Assembly (NCBI RefSeq): GCF_000522985.1
Contig: NZ_CP007128.1
Span: 2,960,220-3,024,219 of the forward strand
Length of the DNA: 64,000 bases
Source of the DNA: Gemmatirosa kalamazoonensis
Lineage (GTDB): Bacteria; Gemmatimonadota; Gemmatimonadetes; Gemmatimonadales; Gemmatimonadaceae
Direction of reading: 5' to 3'
Shown here: piece after piece, positions 34,931 to 43,693 of the stretch
Numbering within the stretch: the stretch's first letter is position 1
How the letters are laid out: each line of letters opens with the position of its first letter
Position numbers and translations under genes: made by a program
The notes under the pieces: model-generated
Databases searched by the model: none
What the model saw: only the letters and a program-made list of their open reading frames with translations
What the model was told of the DNA's origin: nothing

Positions 34931-35959
34931 ATGTCGCGTCGAGTCCTTCCCGTCCTCGCGCTCGCCCTGCTCGCCGGCTGCGAGATCCCGAGCGGTGTCC
35001 CGAGCTGGGACACGACCTGGAACGTCCCGAGCCAGAGCCTCTCCGTCGGCGTGAGCCAGGTGCTCCCGAGCGGCGTGACGGTGTCCCCCGACGGCGCCGC
35101 GTTCCTCGTGAGCCTGTCGCCCGTGTCCCTGTCGAAGCGCGTCGGCGACGACTGCGCGCAGTGCGTGGCGCTCGCCGGGACGGTCTCGCCGAAGCCGGCG
35201 TTCGAGGCGCACGTGAGCGCGAGCACCGCGCTGCCGGGCGACGTGCAGGGCGGCGCGCTCGCTCCCGGCGGCCGGACCGACGTGCGCGTGGTGAACGGCA
35301 ACGGCTTCGATCCGCTGCGCCCCGGCGCGGGCGCGTTCGGATGGGCGACGATCGTCGTGCGCAACGGCGCGACGGTGCTGGCGCGCGACTCGGTGAACGG
35401 CGCGACGACGGCGATGCCGGCGGGCGGGCAGCTCGTGCGCTCGCTCACGCTCGGCGGCGCGACGGTGAGCGGCGCGGTGACGGTCGACGTCACGCTGAGC
35501 TCCCCCACCGGCGCCGCGGCGCCGATCGACCCGAGCCGCACGTTCGACGTGACGGCGACGCCGTCGCCGCTGCGCGTGACGCAGGCGACGGTGATGGTGC
35601 GCGGCGCGCAGGTGCGGCAGTCGACGAGCGCGGACCTCGACGTGTCGAGCTCCATCGGTGACCGCGTGCAGAGCGGCCGGCTGCTGCTCTCGGTGAAGGA
35701 CCCGTTCGCGGTCCGCGGCGCGCTCGGCGTGCGGCTCTCGGCGCCGGGCGTCGCGCTCACGAAGTCGGTCGACGTCACGGGCGGCGACAAGGGCTACACG
35801 ATCGAGTTCACGCGCGACGAGGTGCGGTCGCTGCTCGGCCACAGCGTGAGCATCGAGCTCTCGGGGCCGCTCAGCGTCGCCGGGCCGGTGACGGTGACGC
35901 CGGCGCAGACGATCGGCATCGCCACGCGGTTCGAGCTCGTGATCAACTCCACCAACTGA
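34931..35959 (+). CDS. Lipoprotein, unknown function
   Basis: The 342-aa protein begins MSRRVLPVLALALLAGC, a textbook lipoprotein signal with Cys17. The rest is beta-rich and Ser/Thr/Val-rich, with no Cys except one CAQC pair (about 77-80). It resembles extracellular beta-sandwich proteins but I cannot name the family. Strands such as GRLLLSVKDPFAV and VRLSAPGVAL near the C-terminus suggest one conserved domain. The next gene, an outer-membrane barrel, follows by 12 bases, so the two may form a surface pair. The spacer upstream (34828-34930) is shared with queA; no clear promoter is visible. Confidence 0.82.
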   Translation: MSRRVLPVLALALLAGCEIPSGVPSWDTTWNVPSQSLSVGVSQVLPSGVTVSPDGAAFLVSLSPVSLSKRVGDDCAQCVALAGTVSPKPAFEAHVSASTALPGDVQGGALAPGGRTDVRVVNGNGFDPLRPGAGAFGWATIVVRNGATVLARDSVNGATTAMPAGGQLVRSLTLGGATVSGAVTVDVTLSSPTGAAAPIDPSRTFDVTATPSPLRVTQATVMVRGAQVRQSTSADLDVSSSIGDRVQSGRLLLSVKDPFAVRGALGVRLSAPGVALTKSVDVTGGDKGYTIEFTRDEVRSLLGHSVSIELSGPLSVAGPVTVTPAQTIGIATRFELVINSTN

Positions 35960-35971
35960 CGGACGCCTCCC

Positions 35972-37237
35972 ATGACGACGCAGCAGACTTTCCGGGCGGC
36001 GCTCGCCGCGTGCACGACCCTCGTCGCCGCGACCGCGGGCGCGCAGCTGCCTAACGGCAGCGCCGCCGCGGCGGGGATGGCGGGCAGCTTCACGGCCGCC
36101 GCGCGCGGCGCCGACGCCGCGACGTGGAACCCGGCGAACCTCGGCCTGCCGGGGAACCCGACGTTCTCGCTCCGCGCGCTCTCCGCGGGCGGCGTATCGG
36201 GGCTCGATCCGGTGTCGTGGGGCGACTTCGTCGGCTACGGCGACGGCACCATCCCGCGCGACGTACGCCTGCAGTGGGTCGACCGCGTCGCGGCGAGCGG
36301 TGCGCAGTCGGGCGCGGTGGAGGGCGGGGCGACGGCGGTCGCGTTCAACGTCGGCCGCCTCGGCGTGCACGTGGGCAGCGTGGGCTACGCGACGGCGAGC
36401 CTGAGCCCCGACGCGGTGGAGGCGCTGTTCTTCGGCAACGCCGGCCGCACCGGCCAGCCGCGCGACCTCGCGCTCGCGGGCTCGTCGCTGCGCGCGGGCG
36501 CGTTCGCGACGGCCGCGGCGAGCTACGCGCACCCGCTCGGCGAGGTCGCCGGCGGACGCGCGGCGCTCGGCGTCACGGCGAAGCTGGTGCGCGGCGTCGC
36601 CTCGCTCCGCGCGCAGGACGCCGGCTCGTCGGTGACGGCGTCGGACATCGCGGTGCGCTTCCCGGTCGTCGTGTCGCATGGCACCGACGCGGGCAGCGGC
36701 ACGGGCGTGGACGTCGGCGCGGCGTGGCAGGGCGAGCGCGTGACGTTAGGCGCACGCGTGGAGAACGTCGTGAACACGTTCCGCTGGGACGAGACCGCGC
36801 TCAGCTTCCGCGCCGGCTCGGCGTCGTTCGACGGTACGACGAGCAGCTCCGACTTCGACGAGCGCCCGTACGCCGACGCCCCGCAGCCGCTGCGCGACGC
36901 GATCGCGGCCGAGCGGTTCGCGCCCGCGATCGGCGCGGGACTCGCGTTCCGCGGCGCGCACGCGCTCACCGTGACGGCCGACGCGCGCCACCAGCTCGGC
37001 GGCGACGACGCGATCGTCATCGGCCCGCGCACGCACGTGGGTGTGGGCGTGGAGTCGCGCGCGCTGACGGCGCTCCCGCTCCGCGCCGGCGCGGCGTACG
37101 TCACCGGCGGCTGGCAGGCGGCGGCCGGTCTCGGGCTGCGGTTGGGCGCGTTCGAGATCGCCGGCGCGTACACGCTGCGCGACGCGGCGGCGGGACGCGC
37201 GTCGGGCGTCATGCTGAACATCGTCGGCGTGCGGTGA
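35972..37237 (+). CDS. PorV/TraF-like outer-membrane barrel protein
   Basis: The 421-aa protein has a signal peptide (about 1-24, ending TAGAQ). It then shows GMAGSFTAAARGADAATWNPANLGL, a start typical of FadL/PorV/UPF0164-like barrels in which an N-terminal plug follows the signal. Alternating strands run to the end (...GASGVMLNIVGVR), compatible with 12-14 strands. The exact family (DUF5723, PorV or TraF-like) cannot be settled by eye. It shares an operon with the preceding lipoprotein. CCT AAC at 36050-36055 reads Pro-Asn within the GCCTAACG word. Confidence 0.8.
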   Translation: MTTQQTFRAALAACTTLVAATAGAQLPNGSAAAAGMAGSFTAAARGADAATWNPANLGLPGNPTFSLRALSAGGVSGLDPVSWGDFVGYGDGTIPRDVRLQWVDRVAASGAQSGAVEGGATAVAFNVGRLGVHVGSVGYATASLSPDAVEALFFGNAGRTGQPRDLALAGSSLRAGAFATAAASYAHPLGEVAGGRAALGVTAKLVRGVASLRAQDAGSSVTASDIAVRFPVVVSHGTDAGSGTGVDVGAAWQGERVTLGARVENVVNTFRWDETALSFRAGSASFDGTTSSSDFDERPYADAPQPLRDAIAAERFAPAIGAGLAFRGAHALTVTADARHQLGGDDAIVIGPRTHVGVGVESRALTALPLRAGAAYVTGGWQAAAGLGLRLGAFEIAGAYTLRDAAAGRASGVMLNIVGVR

Positions 37238-37261
37238 CGGCAGATCGTTGCCGTTCGAGTT

Positions 37262-37431
37262 GAACCGCAAAGGGCCGCAGAGGGCCGCAGAGAACGACAA
37301 CTGCTTTCTTACCACAGAGGACGCAGAGGACACGGAGGAAATCAACTCTCTTGAAAGGGTTCTCCTCTGCGTCCTCTGTGTCCTCTGTGGTTCAACACAA
37401 AGAGGCAGTCCTCTGCGGCCCTCTGCGGTTC
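37262..37431. repeat. Nested palindrome: CCGCAGAGGG outer arms, ACAGAGGACGCAG inner arms
   Basis: Two stems are stacked in one spacer of 268 bp. The outer arms 37262-37293 and 37411-37431 repeat GGGCCGCAGA. The inner arms 37311-37339 and 37363-37391 repeat CACAGAGGACGCAGAGGA, complementary apart from G-U-type exchanges. The result is a cross- or three-way-like fold of about 170 bases between the barrel gene and the DUF3667-like gene. The rest of the spacer (37432-37505) shows nothing I can name. Confidence 0.9.
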
Positions 37432-37505
37432 GAGCCGTTCCCACCGCCTCGGCACCCGGTGCCGCTGCCCTGGCGTGCTCCGCTTCACCGGCGTATCCGT
37501 TGCCC

Positions 37506-38480
37506 ATGGCCGTGTCCGAGATCCGCGCCGAGCCCTCGTACTCGCCCGCCGCCGACGTCGAGCGGTGCGTGACGTGCGGCGAACCGGCCGGCACGCCGTA
37601 CTGCGCGTCGTGCGGCGAGCGGCGGGCCGCGGACCGTCCGCGGTCGCTCGCCGCGCTCGGCGAGGAGATCTGGGACGCGTTCTCGCCGGTCGACGGGCGC
37701 ATCGGTCGCACGCTCTGGTCGCTCGTGCGGCGGCCCGGAGAGCTCACCGTCGCCTACATGCGCGGCGTGCGTCTCACGTACCTGCCGCCGCTTCGGCTGT
37801 TCCTGATCGTGAACGTGCTGTTCTTCCTGCACGCGTCGCTGTCGCTGTCGACGCGCGTGTCTGTGCCCGGCGCCGGGCGCGTGCGGCTCTCGTTCGGCGG
37901 CAACCGGATGCTCGACACGCCGCTCGCGGTGCACACCAACGGCGTGGCGCACCGATACGTGGCGCGGCGCTTCCTCAGGCGGCGCGTGCCGCCACGAGCC
38001 GGCGAGGACAGCGCTGCGTACTCGGCGCGCATCACGCGCGACTACGCGCCGGCGTTCGACCGCAACAGCACGACGCAGGCGAAGTCGCTCGTCGTCGCCA
38101 TGGTGCCGATGTTCGCGCTGCTCGTCGCCGCGCTCGAGTGGCGCAGGCGGCGCTTCGCACTGCAGGACGTCGTGTTCGCCACCCACACGATGGCGTTCCT
38201 GCTGCTCCTCGTCATCGTGGCGCAGTACGTCGTGGGGTTCCCCGTCGGCATCGCCCTCGTCGCCATGCACACACGCCCGACGGCTGGAGACATCGACTCG
38301 GTGCTCTCGGTCGGCGTCGGGGCGCCGCTCATGATCTGGCTGACGCTCGGGCTGCGGCGCGCGTACGGCGACGGCCGCCTCGCCGCGGCGGCGAAGGCGC
38401 TGCTGCTCGTCTTCGGGTTGATGTTCGTGCTCGCCGCGTACCGGGCGCTGCTCTTCTTCACCGTGCTGTTCACGACCTGA
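37506..38480 (+). CDS. DUF3667-like zinc-ribbon membrane protein
   Basis: The 324-aa protein opens with a zinc ribbon (CVTCGEPAGTPYCASCGERR, about 21-40). An amphipathic stretch follows (SPVDGRIGRTLWSLVRRPGEL, about 60-82). Hydrophobic helices occur near 95-112, 198-213, 227-250, 262-275 and 300-320. This is the form of DUF3667/YckC-like proteins of unknown role. ATG 37506 was preferred because the zinc ribbon starts soon after; upstream in-frame codons run into the spacer palindrome. No partner gene is evident. Confidence 0.8.
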   Translation: MAVSEIRAEPSYSPAADVERCVTCGEPAGTPYCASCGERRAADRPRSLAALGEEIWDAFSPVDGRIGRTLWSLVRRPGELTVAYMRGVRLTYLPPLRLFLIVNVLFFLHASLSLSTRVSVPGAGRVRLSFGGNRMLDTPLAVHTNGVAHRYVARRFLRRRVPPRAGEDSAAYSARITRDYAPAFDRNSTTQAKSLVVAMVPMFALLVAALEWRRRRFALQDVVFATHTMAFLLLLVIVAQYVVGFPVGIALVAMHTRPTAGDIDSVLSVGVGAPLMIWLTLGLRRAYGDGRLAAAAKALLLVFGLMFVLAAYRALLFFTVLFTT

Positions 38481-38564
38481 GCGGCGTCTGGGTCATTCGA
38501 CCCGGGTGCGCGCGATCGCCGCGCCTAACTTCCCGGCACATCACCTCACCGGGGAGCGGGGACC

Positions 38565-39533
38565 ATGCGGAGGATCATCGGCGCGGCAGTGGCACTCGCC
38601 GCGATGGCGCGCGGCGCGGCCGCGCAGAACGAGGCGGCCTTGCGTCAGGCGTTCGAGGGACGCACGGTCGCCGTGAAGATCGACATGCCGGCGACGAGCC
38701 AGGGGGTCAACGTCTACCCGCAGGACGGCATGCCGCTCGACTACCGCGAGCTCGCGCAGCGGCTCAAGGACAACGGCACCGCGCTGAAGATGGGCACCTC
38801 GATCATGGTCACGAAGGTGGTCGTGAAGAAGGACCACATCGAGTTCCAGCTCGGCGGCGGCGGCTACGGCACGTTCGGCGACTGGATGACGAGCCCCTCC
38901 AGCGTGAACAGCATCTCCGAGGGGGAGTCGCAGCGCGAGAAGGACCTCAAGTCGGCGATCAAGAACAGCAGCGGCGACGAGAAGAAGCGGCTCGAGCGCG
39001 AGCTTTCCAGCGAGCGCTCGTCGCGCGAGCGCGAGAACTCCAAGGCGCAGGCCGAGGCGGCGCAGGCGAACATGGCGCGCGAGGCGAACATCCGCACGAA
39101 GCGCCTCGACGCGGGGAGCCGCTTCAACATCTACTACCGGCAGGGCATCCCGCCCGAGGCGCTCACGGCCGACGGCGTGGTGAAGGCGCTCGAGAAGTTC
39201 GTGACGTTCCCCGACGCGCCGGCCGCCGTCGCGACGAGCCCCGCGCCCGCCGCGCCGCGCGCTTCGTTCGTGTCGAACCCGGCTCCCGCGTCTGCTGCGC
39301 CCGCCGCAGCGCCGCCGGTCGACGCGGCGCCGAGTGCGGGCGGTGTCGCGGCGCTCAAGAAGGGGATGTCGCTGAAGGACGTCGAGACGCTGCTCGGTCC
39401 CGCCTCGACGGCGTCGGAGACGAAGAACGGCACCATGACCGTCGCGAAGCGCACCTACCGCAAGGACGGCCTCGAGGTCGCCGCGAGCTTCGTGGGCGGG
39501 GTGCTGATCGACTTCGCGATCAAGCCCATCTGA
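38565..39533 (+). CDS. Secreted protein with coiled coil and BamE/SmpA-like C-terminal domain
   Basis: The 322-aa protein has a signal peptide (1-21, ending GAAAQ) and an N-terminal beta domain (about 25-110). A charged coiled coil follows (about 122-180, KKRLERELSSERSSRERENS). Then come a Pro/Ala linker (about 225-265) and a C-terminal domain starting LKKGMSLKDVETLLGPAS, which is the SmpA/OmlA fold seen in BamE. GGGGAG lies about 10 bases before the ATG. It may attach to outer-membrane assembly, but no Bam gene is adjacent. The function is unknown. Confidence 0.78.
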   Translation: MRRIIGAAVALAAMARGAAAQNEAALRQAFEGRTVAVKIDMPATSQGVNVYPQDGMPLDYRELAQRLKDNGTALKMGTSIMVTKVVVKKDHIEFQLGGGGYGTFGDWMTSPSSVNSISEGESQREKDLKSAIKNSSGDEKKRLERELSSERSSRERENSKAQAEAAQANMAREANIRTKRLDAGSRFNIYYRQGIPPEALTADGVVKALEKFVTFPDAPAAVATSPAPAAPRASFVSNPAPASAAPAAAPPVDAAPSAGGVAALKKGMSLKDVETLLGPASTASETKNGTMTVAKRTYRKDGLEVAASFVGGVLIDFAIKPI

Positions 39534-39534
39534 C

Positions 39535-39619
39535 GGGCGAGGGCAGGAGGGCAGGAGGGCAAGAGGGCAGGAGCGCCTAACAGCCCTCCTGCCCTCCTGC
39601 CCTCCTGTCCTCCTGCCCT
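39535..39619. repeat. GGGCAGGA-octamer palindrome between convergent genes
   Basis: Tandem GGGCAGGA words (39535-39573) face CCCTCCTG words (39584-39619). The ten-base loop contains GCCTAAC (39575-39581). The stem starts right after the stop of the + gene and ends at the ruvB stop, so it can act as a two-way terminator or end-stabilising hairpin. No T-run follows on either side. Confidence 0.93.
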
Positions 39620-40700
39620 AGAACAACGACGGCTGCGGCGCCGGTGGAGGCGTGACGACGGGCGGCGTGTACCCGAAGTGGCGGTAGGCCTGACCCGTCG
39701 CGACGCGCCCGCGGGGCGTGCGCTGCAGGAAGCCGTGCTGCACGAGGAACGGCTCGTAGACCTCCTCGATCGTGCCGGCGTCCTCGCCGACCGCCGCGGC
39801 GATCGTGCTGATCCCCACCGGGCCGCCGTCGAACTTCTCGATGATCGCGCGCAGCACGCGCGCGTCCATGTCGTCGAGCCCGAACTCGTCGACGTCGAGC
39901 CGGCGCAGCGCCTCGTCGGCGATCGCCTTCGTGATGCGCCCCTCGCCCTCCACCTGCGCGAAGTCGCGCACGCGCTTGAGCAGTCGGTTCGCGATGCGCG
40001 GCGTGCCCCGCGAGCGGCGCGCGATCTCCGACGCGCCGTCGACGTCGCACGGCACCTGGAGCACCTCCGCCGTGCGCCGCACGATCAGCTCGAGCGCGTC
40101 GTCCGGGTAGTAGTTCAGCCGCTCCACGATCCCGAACCGCGCGCGCATCGGCGACGTGAGCATGCCGAACCGCGTCGTCGCGCCGACGAGCGTGAACCGC
40201 TCGATCGGCATCGTGATCGTCGTCGCCTTCGGCCCCTCGCTCAGGCGGATGTCGATCTTGTAATCCTCCATCGCCGGATAGAGGAACTCCTCGATGACGG
40301 GGCGCAGCCGATGGATCTCGTCGATGAAGAGGATGTCCCCCTCGCGCATGTTCGTCAGCTTGCCGACGAGGTCTCCCGGCTTCTCGATCGCCGGGCCGCT
40401 GGTCGTGTGGATGTTCACGCCCAGCTCGCGCGCGATGAGCTCCGCGAGCGTCGTCTTGCCGAGCCCCGGCGGGCCGTGGAACAGGATGTGGTCGAGCGGC
40501 TCCTTGCGCGCGAGCGCCGCGGCGATCGCGATGCGGAGGTTGCTCTTCACCTTCTCCTGGCCGATGAACTCGACCAGCCGCTGTGGGCGCAGCGAGAGCT
40601 CGATGACGCTCTCCTCGCTCAGCACTTCGGGCGTCGTGATCTCGGCGCGCGTCGGGGCGGGAACCGCAGGACGCGGGGGGCGGGGGGGGCGAGAGGCCAT
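39618..40700 (-). CDS. ruvB: Holliday-junction branch-migration ATPase RuvB
   Basis: RuvB is the hexameric motor that drives branch migration with RuvA. The 360-aa chain has Walker A GPPGLGKT (76-83), Walker B with FIDEIHR, sensor 1 in [10 protein letters not shown], the arginine finger region [10 protein letters not shown], and a C-terminal winged helix ([21 protein letters not shown]). A 20-residue Pro/Arg-rich leader precedes the fold, as in other long-leader RuvBs. It is separated from ruvA-ruvC (43.7-44.8 kb) by three unrelated genes. Confidence 0.96.
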   Translation of the reverse strand: MASRPPRPPRPAVPAPTRAEITTPEVLSEESVIELSLRPQRLVEFIGQEKVKSNLRIAIAAALARKEPLDHILFHGPPGLGKTTLAELIARELGVNIHTTSGPAIEKPGDLVGKLTNMREGDILFIDEIHRLRPVIEEFLYPAMEDYKIDIRLSEGPKATTITMPIERFTLVGATTRFGMLTSPMRARFGIVERLNYYPDDALELIVRRTAEVLQVPCDVDGASEIARRSRGTPRIANRLLKRVRDFAQVEGEGRITKAIADEALRRLDVDEFGLDDMDARVLRAIIEKFDGGPVGISTIAAAVGEDAGTIEEVYEPFLVQHGFLQRTPRGRVATGQAYRHFGYTPPVVTPPPAPQPSLF

Positions 40701-40844
40701 GCTTCAGACTACCTGCGCTCTAGGGATCAGCCAACCGTTCGAGAACCCTGAAATCTACCCCGAAGATCGACCGAAGTCACGGCCACGGGTGGCGGGATCG
40801 CGCCGTGGCCCGCACCGTTGCGGCACCTCGACCCGGAGCCCGTC

Positions 40845-41645
40845 ATGACCTCGCCGCTCACCGCCGTCGGCGGCACCCCGTTCACGGCACCGCTCGCGAC
40901 CCCGCTGCCGAAGGAGGCGACGTACCAGGGCGACATCGCCCGCGGCAGCCCGACGGCGCGCGTGCGGCTCGTCCAGGAGTGGCTGTCGCTGTACGGCATC
41001 CGCACGAGCGTGGACGGCGACTACGGCGGCGCGACGTCGGCGGCGGTGAAGCTGTTCCAGACGCGCAACGTGCTTCCGGTCACGGGCATCGTCGACCGCG
41101 CGACGTTCGACCGGCTCGTCGCGCCGATGCTCGCCGCGCTCCACACGATCGCGCCCCCGCCCGGCGCCACGCTCGGCGCGATGACCGTCGCCTACGCGCG
41201 CCAGCACCTCGCGCAGAAGCCGCGCGAGGTCGGCGGCGAGAACATGGGGCCGTGGGTGCGGCTCTACATGGACGGCAACCAGGGCGCCGAGTGGCTCTGG
41301 TGCTCGGGGTTCGCGACGTTCTGCCAGCGCCAGGCGGCGACGACGTTGGGCGTGCAGGTTCCGGTCGCGCGCACGTTCTCGTGCGACGACATGGCCCGCG
41401 GCGCCAAGCGCGCCGCGTGCTTCGTCGCCGGCTGCCCCGACTTCCGCGCGATCACCCCGGGCTCGCTGTTCCTCGTCCGCAAGACCGCCGACGACTGGCA
41501 GCACATCGGCATCGTGACGTCGGCCGAGCGCGACGCGTTCCACACGATCGAGGGGAACACGAACGACGACGGCTCGCGCGAGGGCTACGAGGTGTGCGAG
41601 CGCGTGCGGGCGTACGACGGGAAGGACTTCGTCGTCGTCCACTGA
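40845..41645 (+). CDS. Peptidoglycan-binding protein with CHAP/NlpC-like domain
   Basis: The 266-aa protein carries a peptidoglycan-binding type 1 domain (about 25-90: VRLVQEWLSLYG, VDGDYGGATSAAVKLFQ, VTGIVDRATF). A C-terminal papain-like domain follows, with Cys in WLWCSGFATF (about 152) and His in WQHIGIVT (about 225), and a run of extra cysteines (SCDDMARGAKRAACFVAGC). The ATG at 40845 with GGAG 7 bases upstream is preferred over an in-frame TTG at 40818. There is no signal peptide, so export is unexplained; holin-like or specialised secretion would be needed. It resembles amidase/endolysin-type enzymes. Confidence 0.8.
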   Translation: MTSPLTAVGGTPFTAPLATPLPKEATYQGDIARGSPTARVRLVQEWLSLYGIRTSVDGDYGGATSAAVKLFQTRNVLPVTGIVDRATFDRLVAPMLAALHTIAPPPGATLGAMTVAYARQHLAQKPREVGGENMGPWVRLYMDGNQGAEWLWCSGFATFCQRQAATTLGVQVPVARTFSCDDMARGAKRAACFVAGCPDFRAITPGSLFLVRKTADDWQHIGIVTSAERDAFHTIEGNTNDDGSREGYEVCERVRAYDGKDFVVVH

Positions 41646-41680
41646 CGCGCCAGCTCGGGACTCCTTCCCGAGCTGGCGCG
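41646..41680. terminator. Perfect 15-bp hairpin between convergent genes
   Basis: The arms 41646-41660 and 41666-41680 (CGCGCCAGCTCGGGA and its complement) pair perfectly over 15 bases with a CTCCT loop. The hairpin lies immediately after the stop of the + gene and 16 bases from the aminotransferase stop. There is no U-tract on either strand, so it is more likely a two-way transcript end or a Rho-linked barrier than a classical intrinsic terminator. Confidence 0.75.
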
Positions 41681-41695
41681 ACGAATGTAGGCGCC

Positions 41696-42856
41696 TCACA
41701 CCGCCGCGCGCAGGTTCGCCAACCGCTCCACCGCCTGCTCCAGCGTCTCGCGCCGCTTGCAGAACGCGAAGCGCACCAGCCCGCGCCCGTCGGCCGCGTC
41801 GCGATAGAAGCTCGATCCCGGCACCGTCGCCACGCCGACGTCCGACGCGAGCCAGCGCGCGAACGAGACGTCGTCCTTGTCGCTCAGATCCTGGAAGCCG
41901 GTGAGCACGTAGTACGCGCCCTCCGGCGGCGTGAGCGTGAATCCCGCTTCGACGAGCGCGCCGCACAGCAGGTCGCGGCGCGCGCGGTAGTCCATCATGA
42001 GGTGGTTGTAGTAGTCGGCGTCGAACGCCATGCCCACCGCGGCCGCCGCCTGCAGCGGCGCCGGCGCGCCGACGGTGAGGAAGTCGTGCACCTTGCGGAT
42101 CGCGTTCGACGCCGCTTCCGGCGCGATGGCGTAGCCGAGCCGCCAGCCCGTGCAGCTGTAGGTCTTCGACAGGCCGCTGATCGTCACGGTGCGCTCGCGC
42201 AGACCGGGCCACGTCGCGATCGGATGATGATGGCCGGCGTAGACGATGTGCTCGTAGATCTCGTCGGTGATCACCCACCGCACGTCGTGCTCGAGCACGA
42301 GCCGCGCGATGAGATCGATCTCTGCGCGCGTGAACACCTTGCCGCTCGGGTTGTGCGGCGTGTTCAGGACGATCGCCTTCGGCCGCCGGGCCATCGCCGC
42401 CGTTAGGCGCTCCTCGTCGACGCGCCAGTCGGGCGCGAGCAGCGGCACGAACACCGGCGTCGCGCCGGCGAGGATCGCGTCCGGGCCGTAGTTCTCGTAG
42501 AACGGCTCGAACACCACGACTTCCTCGCCCGGATCGATCAGCGCGAGGAACACCGACGCCATCGCCTCCGTCGCGCCGCACGTCACCGTGACGTCGCGAT
42601 CCGGGTCGACGTCCATCTGGTACCAGCGGTGGTACTTCTCCGCGATCGCGAGGCGCAGCGCCGGCGCGCCCCACGTCACCGCGTACTGGTTGATGTCGCC
42701 GTGGATCGCCGCGCACGCCGCGTCCTTCATCGGCTCCGGCATCGGGAAGTCGGGAAAGCCCTGGGCGAGATTGATCGCGCCGTGCTGCTGGGCGACGCGG
42801 GTCATCTCGCGGATGACCGACTCGGTGAACGTCCGGGCACGTGCGGCGATCGGCAT
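41696..42856 (-). CDS. Class I/II PLP-dependent aminotransferase
   Basis: The 386-aa enzyme matches the KAT/methionine-type aminotransferases (YbdL-like). It has INLAQGFPDFPMPE (about 28-41), NQYAVTWGAPALR, VTCGATEAM, the NTPHNPSGKVF loop, and the PLP Lys in SGLSKTYSCTGWRLGY (about 227-242). The substrate Arg is in LVRFAFCKR near the end. Likely reactions are transamination of methionine, glutamine or aromatic amino acids with 2-oxo acids. The motif at 42402 (CTA ACG in the coding sense) reads Leu-Thr with a rare Leu codon. Confidence 0.93.
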   Translation of the reverse strand: MPIAARARTFTESVIREMTRVAQQHGAINLAQGFPDFPMPEPMKDAACAAIHGDINQYAVTWGAPALRLAIAEKYHRWYQMDVDPDRDVTVTCGATEAMASVFLALIDPGEEVVVFEPFYENYGPDAILAGATPVFVPLLAPDWRVDEERLTAAMARRPKAIVLNTPHNPSGKVFTRAEIDLIARLVLEHDVRWVITDEIYEHIVYAGHHHPIATWPGLRERTVTISGLSKTYSCTGWRLGYAIAPEAASNAIRKVHDFLTVGAPAPLQAAAAVGMAFDADYYNHLMMDYRARRDLLCGALVEAGFTLTPPEGAYYVLTGFQDLSDKDDVSFARWLASDVGVATVPGSSFYRDAADGRGLVRFAFCKRRETLEQAVERLANLRAAV

Positions 42857-42959
42857 CGCGGGGTCGGGTGCGGAGTGCGACAGGGGCGGCTCGGGACGGA
42901 CGGAAGAACACGACGCGGGCGCGTCGCCGTCAAGGCGCCGCGTGCCCGGCCGCCCCCGC

Positions 42960-43577
42960 TCAGTCCGCCCGCCGGAACGACGACCGGTTCTCCGTCGTCC
43001 CGTTCGGCCCGATCATCAGGTAGACCTTGCCGTCGCTCGCGTTCCGCTCGAACGCCCACGAGTACAGGTCGCCCTGCTTGCGTGCGATGTCGTCCGCGCG
43101 GTCGAAGTTGAACTGCGCGTTGCAGGTGTCGCTCGACCGCACGCGTCCCGTCGTCGGATACACGCGGAACTCCGAGGCGCCCCACTTCACGGTGCCGGCG
43201 TTGTAGACCCACACCTTGGTGTGACAGCTGTACGTCGTCGCCTCGATGTAGATCGACTGCTCGTACTTGCCGTCGGCGGTGAACTTGAACAGCACCGACG
43301 TGCCGTAGCCGTTGCCGACGTACGAGCCGTTCTGGACGTTGTAGTAGTCGTTCATCGACAGCACGCCGTAGACCCAGTTGCCGGGGATGTTCGCCGGCGC
43401 GGCGGTGCCGCTCTGGGTCGGTGTGCCGGTCGGCGTGCCGGTCGGCGTGCCGGTCGGCGTCCCCGGTGTCTCGCCGGCGGACGCGGGCTCGGTGGCAGAG
43501 TCGCTGCACGCCGCGGCGGCGAGCAGCATCGCGGCCGCGATGGCGCGGCGCGAGATGGCGGTGAGCGAGCGCAGCAT
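42960..43577 (-). CDS. Lipoprotein with GTPT tandem repeat
   Basis: The 205-aa protein starts MLRSLTAISRRAIAAAMLLAAAAC, a lipoprotein signal. After the Cys comes a short linker and a GTPT repeat (four copies from 12-bp units at 43417-43464). A beta-rich domain of about 150 residues follows, with paired cysteines (TYSCHTKVW and SDTCNAQF). GAGGAG lies 8 bases before the ATG. I do not recognise the family. The repeat is a likely length-variable tether. It is separated from ruvA by 116 bp. Confidence 0.82.
   Translation of the reverse strand: MLRSLTAISRRAIAAAMLLAAAACSDSATEPASAGETPGTPTGTPTGTPTGTPTQSGTAAPANIPGNWVYGVLSMNDYYNVQNGSYVGNGYGTSVLFKFTADGKYEQSIYIEATTYSCHTKVWVYNAGTVKWGASEFRVYPTTGRVRSSDTCNAQFNFDRADDIARKQGDLYSWAFERNASDGKVYLMIGPNGTTENRSSFRRAD
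43417..43464. repeat. 12-bp in-frame tandem repeat, four copies
   Basis: Units of GTCGGCGTGCCG (43417-43464, first and last copies slightly diverged) encode the GTPT repeats of the lipoprotein linker. Because 12 is a multiple of three, copy-number change keeps the frame. Confidence 0.85.
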
Positions 43578-43693
43578 GGTCCGTTCTCCTCGTGTGGGAA
43601 GTCGGACCGATGATGCGCGCGCCCGCTGCGAGCCGCGTGAGCCGAACGACCCGGGTCGGACGACCCGCGGGTGCCTAACGCGCGGCTGGCGCG

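Noticed and set aside
37238-37505. A gene upstream of the DUF3667-like start
   Set aside because: The frame is open but consists of the two palindrome arms. No ribosome site or domain is present, so only 37506 onward is called.
40818-40844. TTG start at 40818 for the peptidoglycan-binding protein
   Set aside because: It has no ribosome site, while ATG 40845 has GGAG seven bases upstream.
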